This document shows, in pieces, positions 22,727 to 23,164 of a DNA stretch of 23,164 bases. Origin of the DNA: Phoronis australis (lineage: Eukaryota > Phoronida > Phoronidae); contig NMRA01000633.1 in the NCBI GenBank assembly GCA_002633005.1, positions 215,880 to 239,043 of the forward strand. Direction: 5' to 3'. Under the pieces are notes generated by a model. It saw nothing but the letters and a program-made list of their open reading frames with translations. It searched no databases and had not been told where the DNA came from. How positions within the stretch are numbered: the stretch's first letter is position 1; every line of letters starts with the position of its first letter. Position numbers and translations under genes: made by a program.

Positions 22727-23164
22727 TAGTCCGGATACCTATCGTCGTCAGGCTCCAAAGGTCGTCCGCCATCTTGTTTCGCGTGCAGCGCAACCACGCG
22801 GGACTTAGCGTTCCAATTTGGAGTGCTCGTCTGCACGCTAGGTACTAACCTCTCGGGAGAAACACGCATGGAAGAACTGAGACTAAAATTAGTGCATTTA
22901 CCGACTGTTTTTTTAAGACCACTTAAAAACTTGTTGATTTTACTAATGCACTTTTTTGTTCATTTTCAGAAGATATTTTCGAAATTAAATTTTCTTCAGA
23001 CGGAACAAAAAGCAACTCAGGGATTGTCTATGCAATGTATCTATTTGTCCGAGGCACTAACCGACACCTGTTAGGCCAAAGGAAAAAAGCAGCAGACAAA
23101 TGGAACACGCTGGGTGCTTAACAGTTTCGACCCACGCCTTGGTCATCAAAACATTGTCCACTTG
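22727..23164 (+). mobile_element. Second copy of the 0.8-kb element, cut by the window end
   Basis: GTCCGGATACCTATCGTCGT, GCTCCAAAGGTCGTCCGCC, CGTGCAGCGCAACCACGCGG and later CTTCAGACGGAACA blocks match the reverse complement of 7042 down to about 6650. It begins after TATA as does the other copy, supporting a real element end. Confidence 0.85.

Noticed and set aside
22492-22848. 118-codon plus-strand ORF
   Set aside because: Runs into a transposable-element copy at 22727 and has no family features.

Overview
Eukaryotic, metazoan genomic DNA. The evidence is one interrupted gene with GT-AG introns, a high density of animal-type transposable elements and repeats, and a draft-assembly N near 22430. 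The mixture (Penelope-like, Kolobok-like and hAT-like elements, a tRNA-derived SINE head, minisatellites) suits a marine invertebrate, but the sequence alone does not fix the species.

The window is essentially one gene on the minus strand: a tetraspanin whose seven coding exons I assembled by hand from splice sites, TM motifs and reading phase. Exons in gene order are 21311-21228, 16171-15962, 15682-15608, 10161-10063, 9426-9214, 8670-8587 and 487-287. Together they encode a predicted 321-residue protein with four TM segments, the CCG motif, six large-loop cysteines and a basic Ser-rich C-tail. All six introns are phase 0. The coding DNA is about 1 kb spread over 21 kb; the rest is introns packed with repeats.

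Layout in plus coordinates. 1-263: 39-bp minisatellite just past the tetraspanin stop. 488-8586 (intron 6): 13-bp and 32-bp tandem arrays, a degenerate repeat domain, and a 4.3-kb unit (3371-7637) with ~965-bp inverted arms. That unit carries a Penelope-like GIY-YIG remnant, a complete solo LTR with a perfect 5-bp target duplication and clustered heat-shock elements, and an ~0.8-kb insertion in its right arm. 10162-15607 (intron 3): a 15-bp array beside the exon 4 acceptor, a MITE, a CG/GT tract, a 306-bp almost spacer-free palindrome, an inverted repeat with a hammerhead-like motif, a hAT-like MITE, and a decayed minus-strand Penelope-like reverse transcriptase. 16172-21227 (intron 1): two copies of one THAP-bearing, TTAA-inserting (Kolobok-like) transposon, one nested in the other. 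21312-23164: upstream side of the gene, with a CRE-like site, a foldback element, a SINE-like head and a second copy of the 0.8-kb insertion family.

The most notable observations are the heat-shock-element array in the solo LTR, the long perfect palindrome, the nested Kolobok-like pair with ends long enough to include the THAP start, and the recovery of a full tetraspanin from dispersed exons. I saw no clear new multi-gene system.
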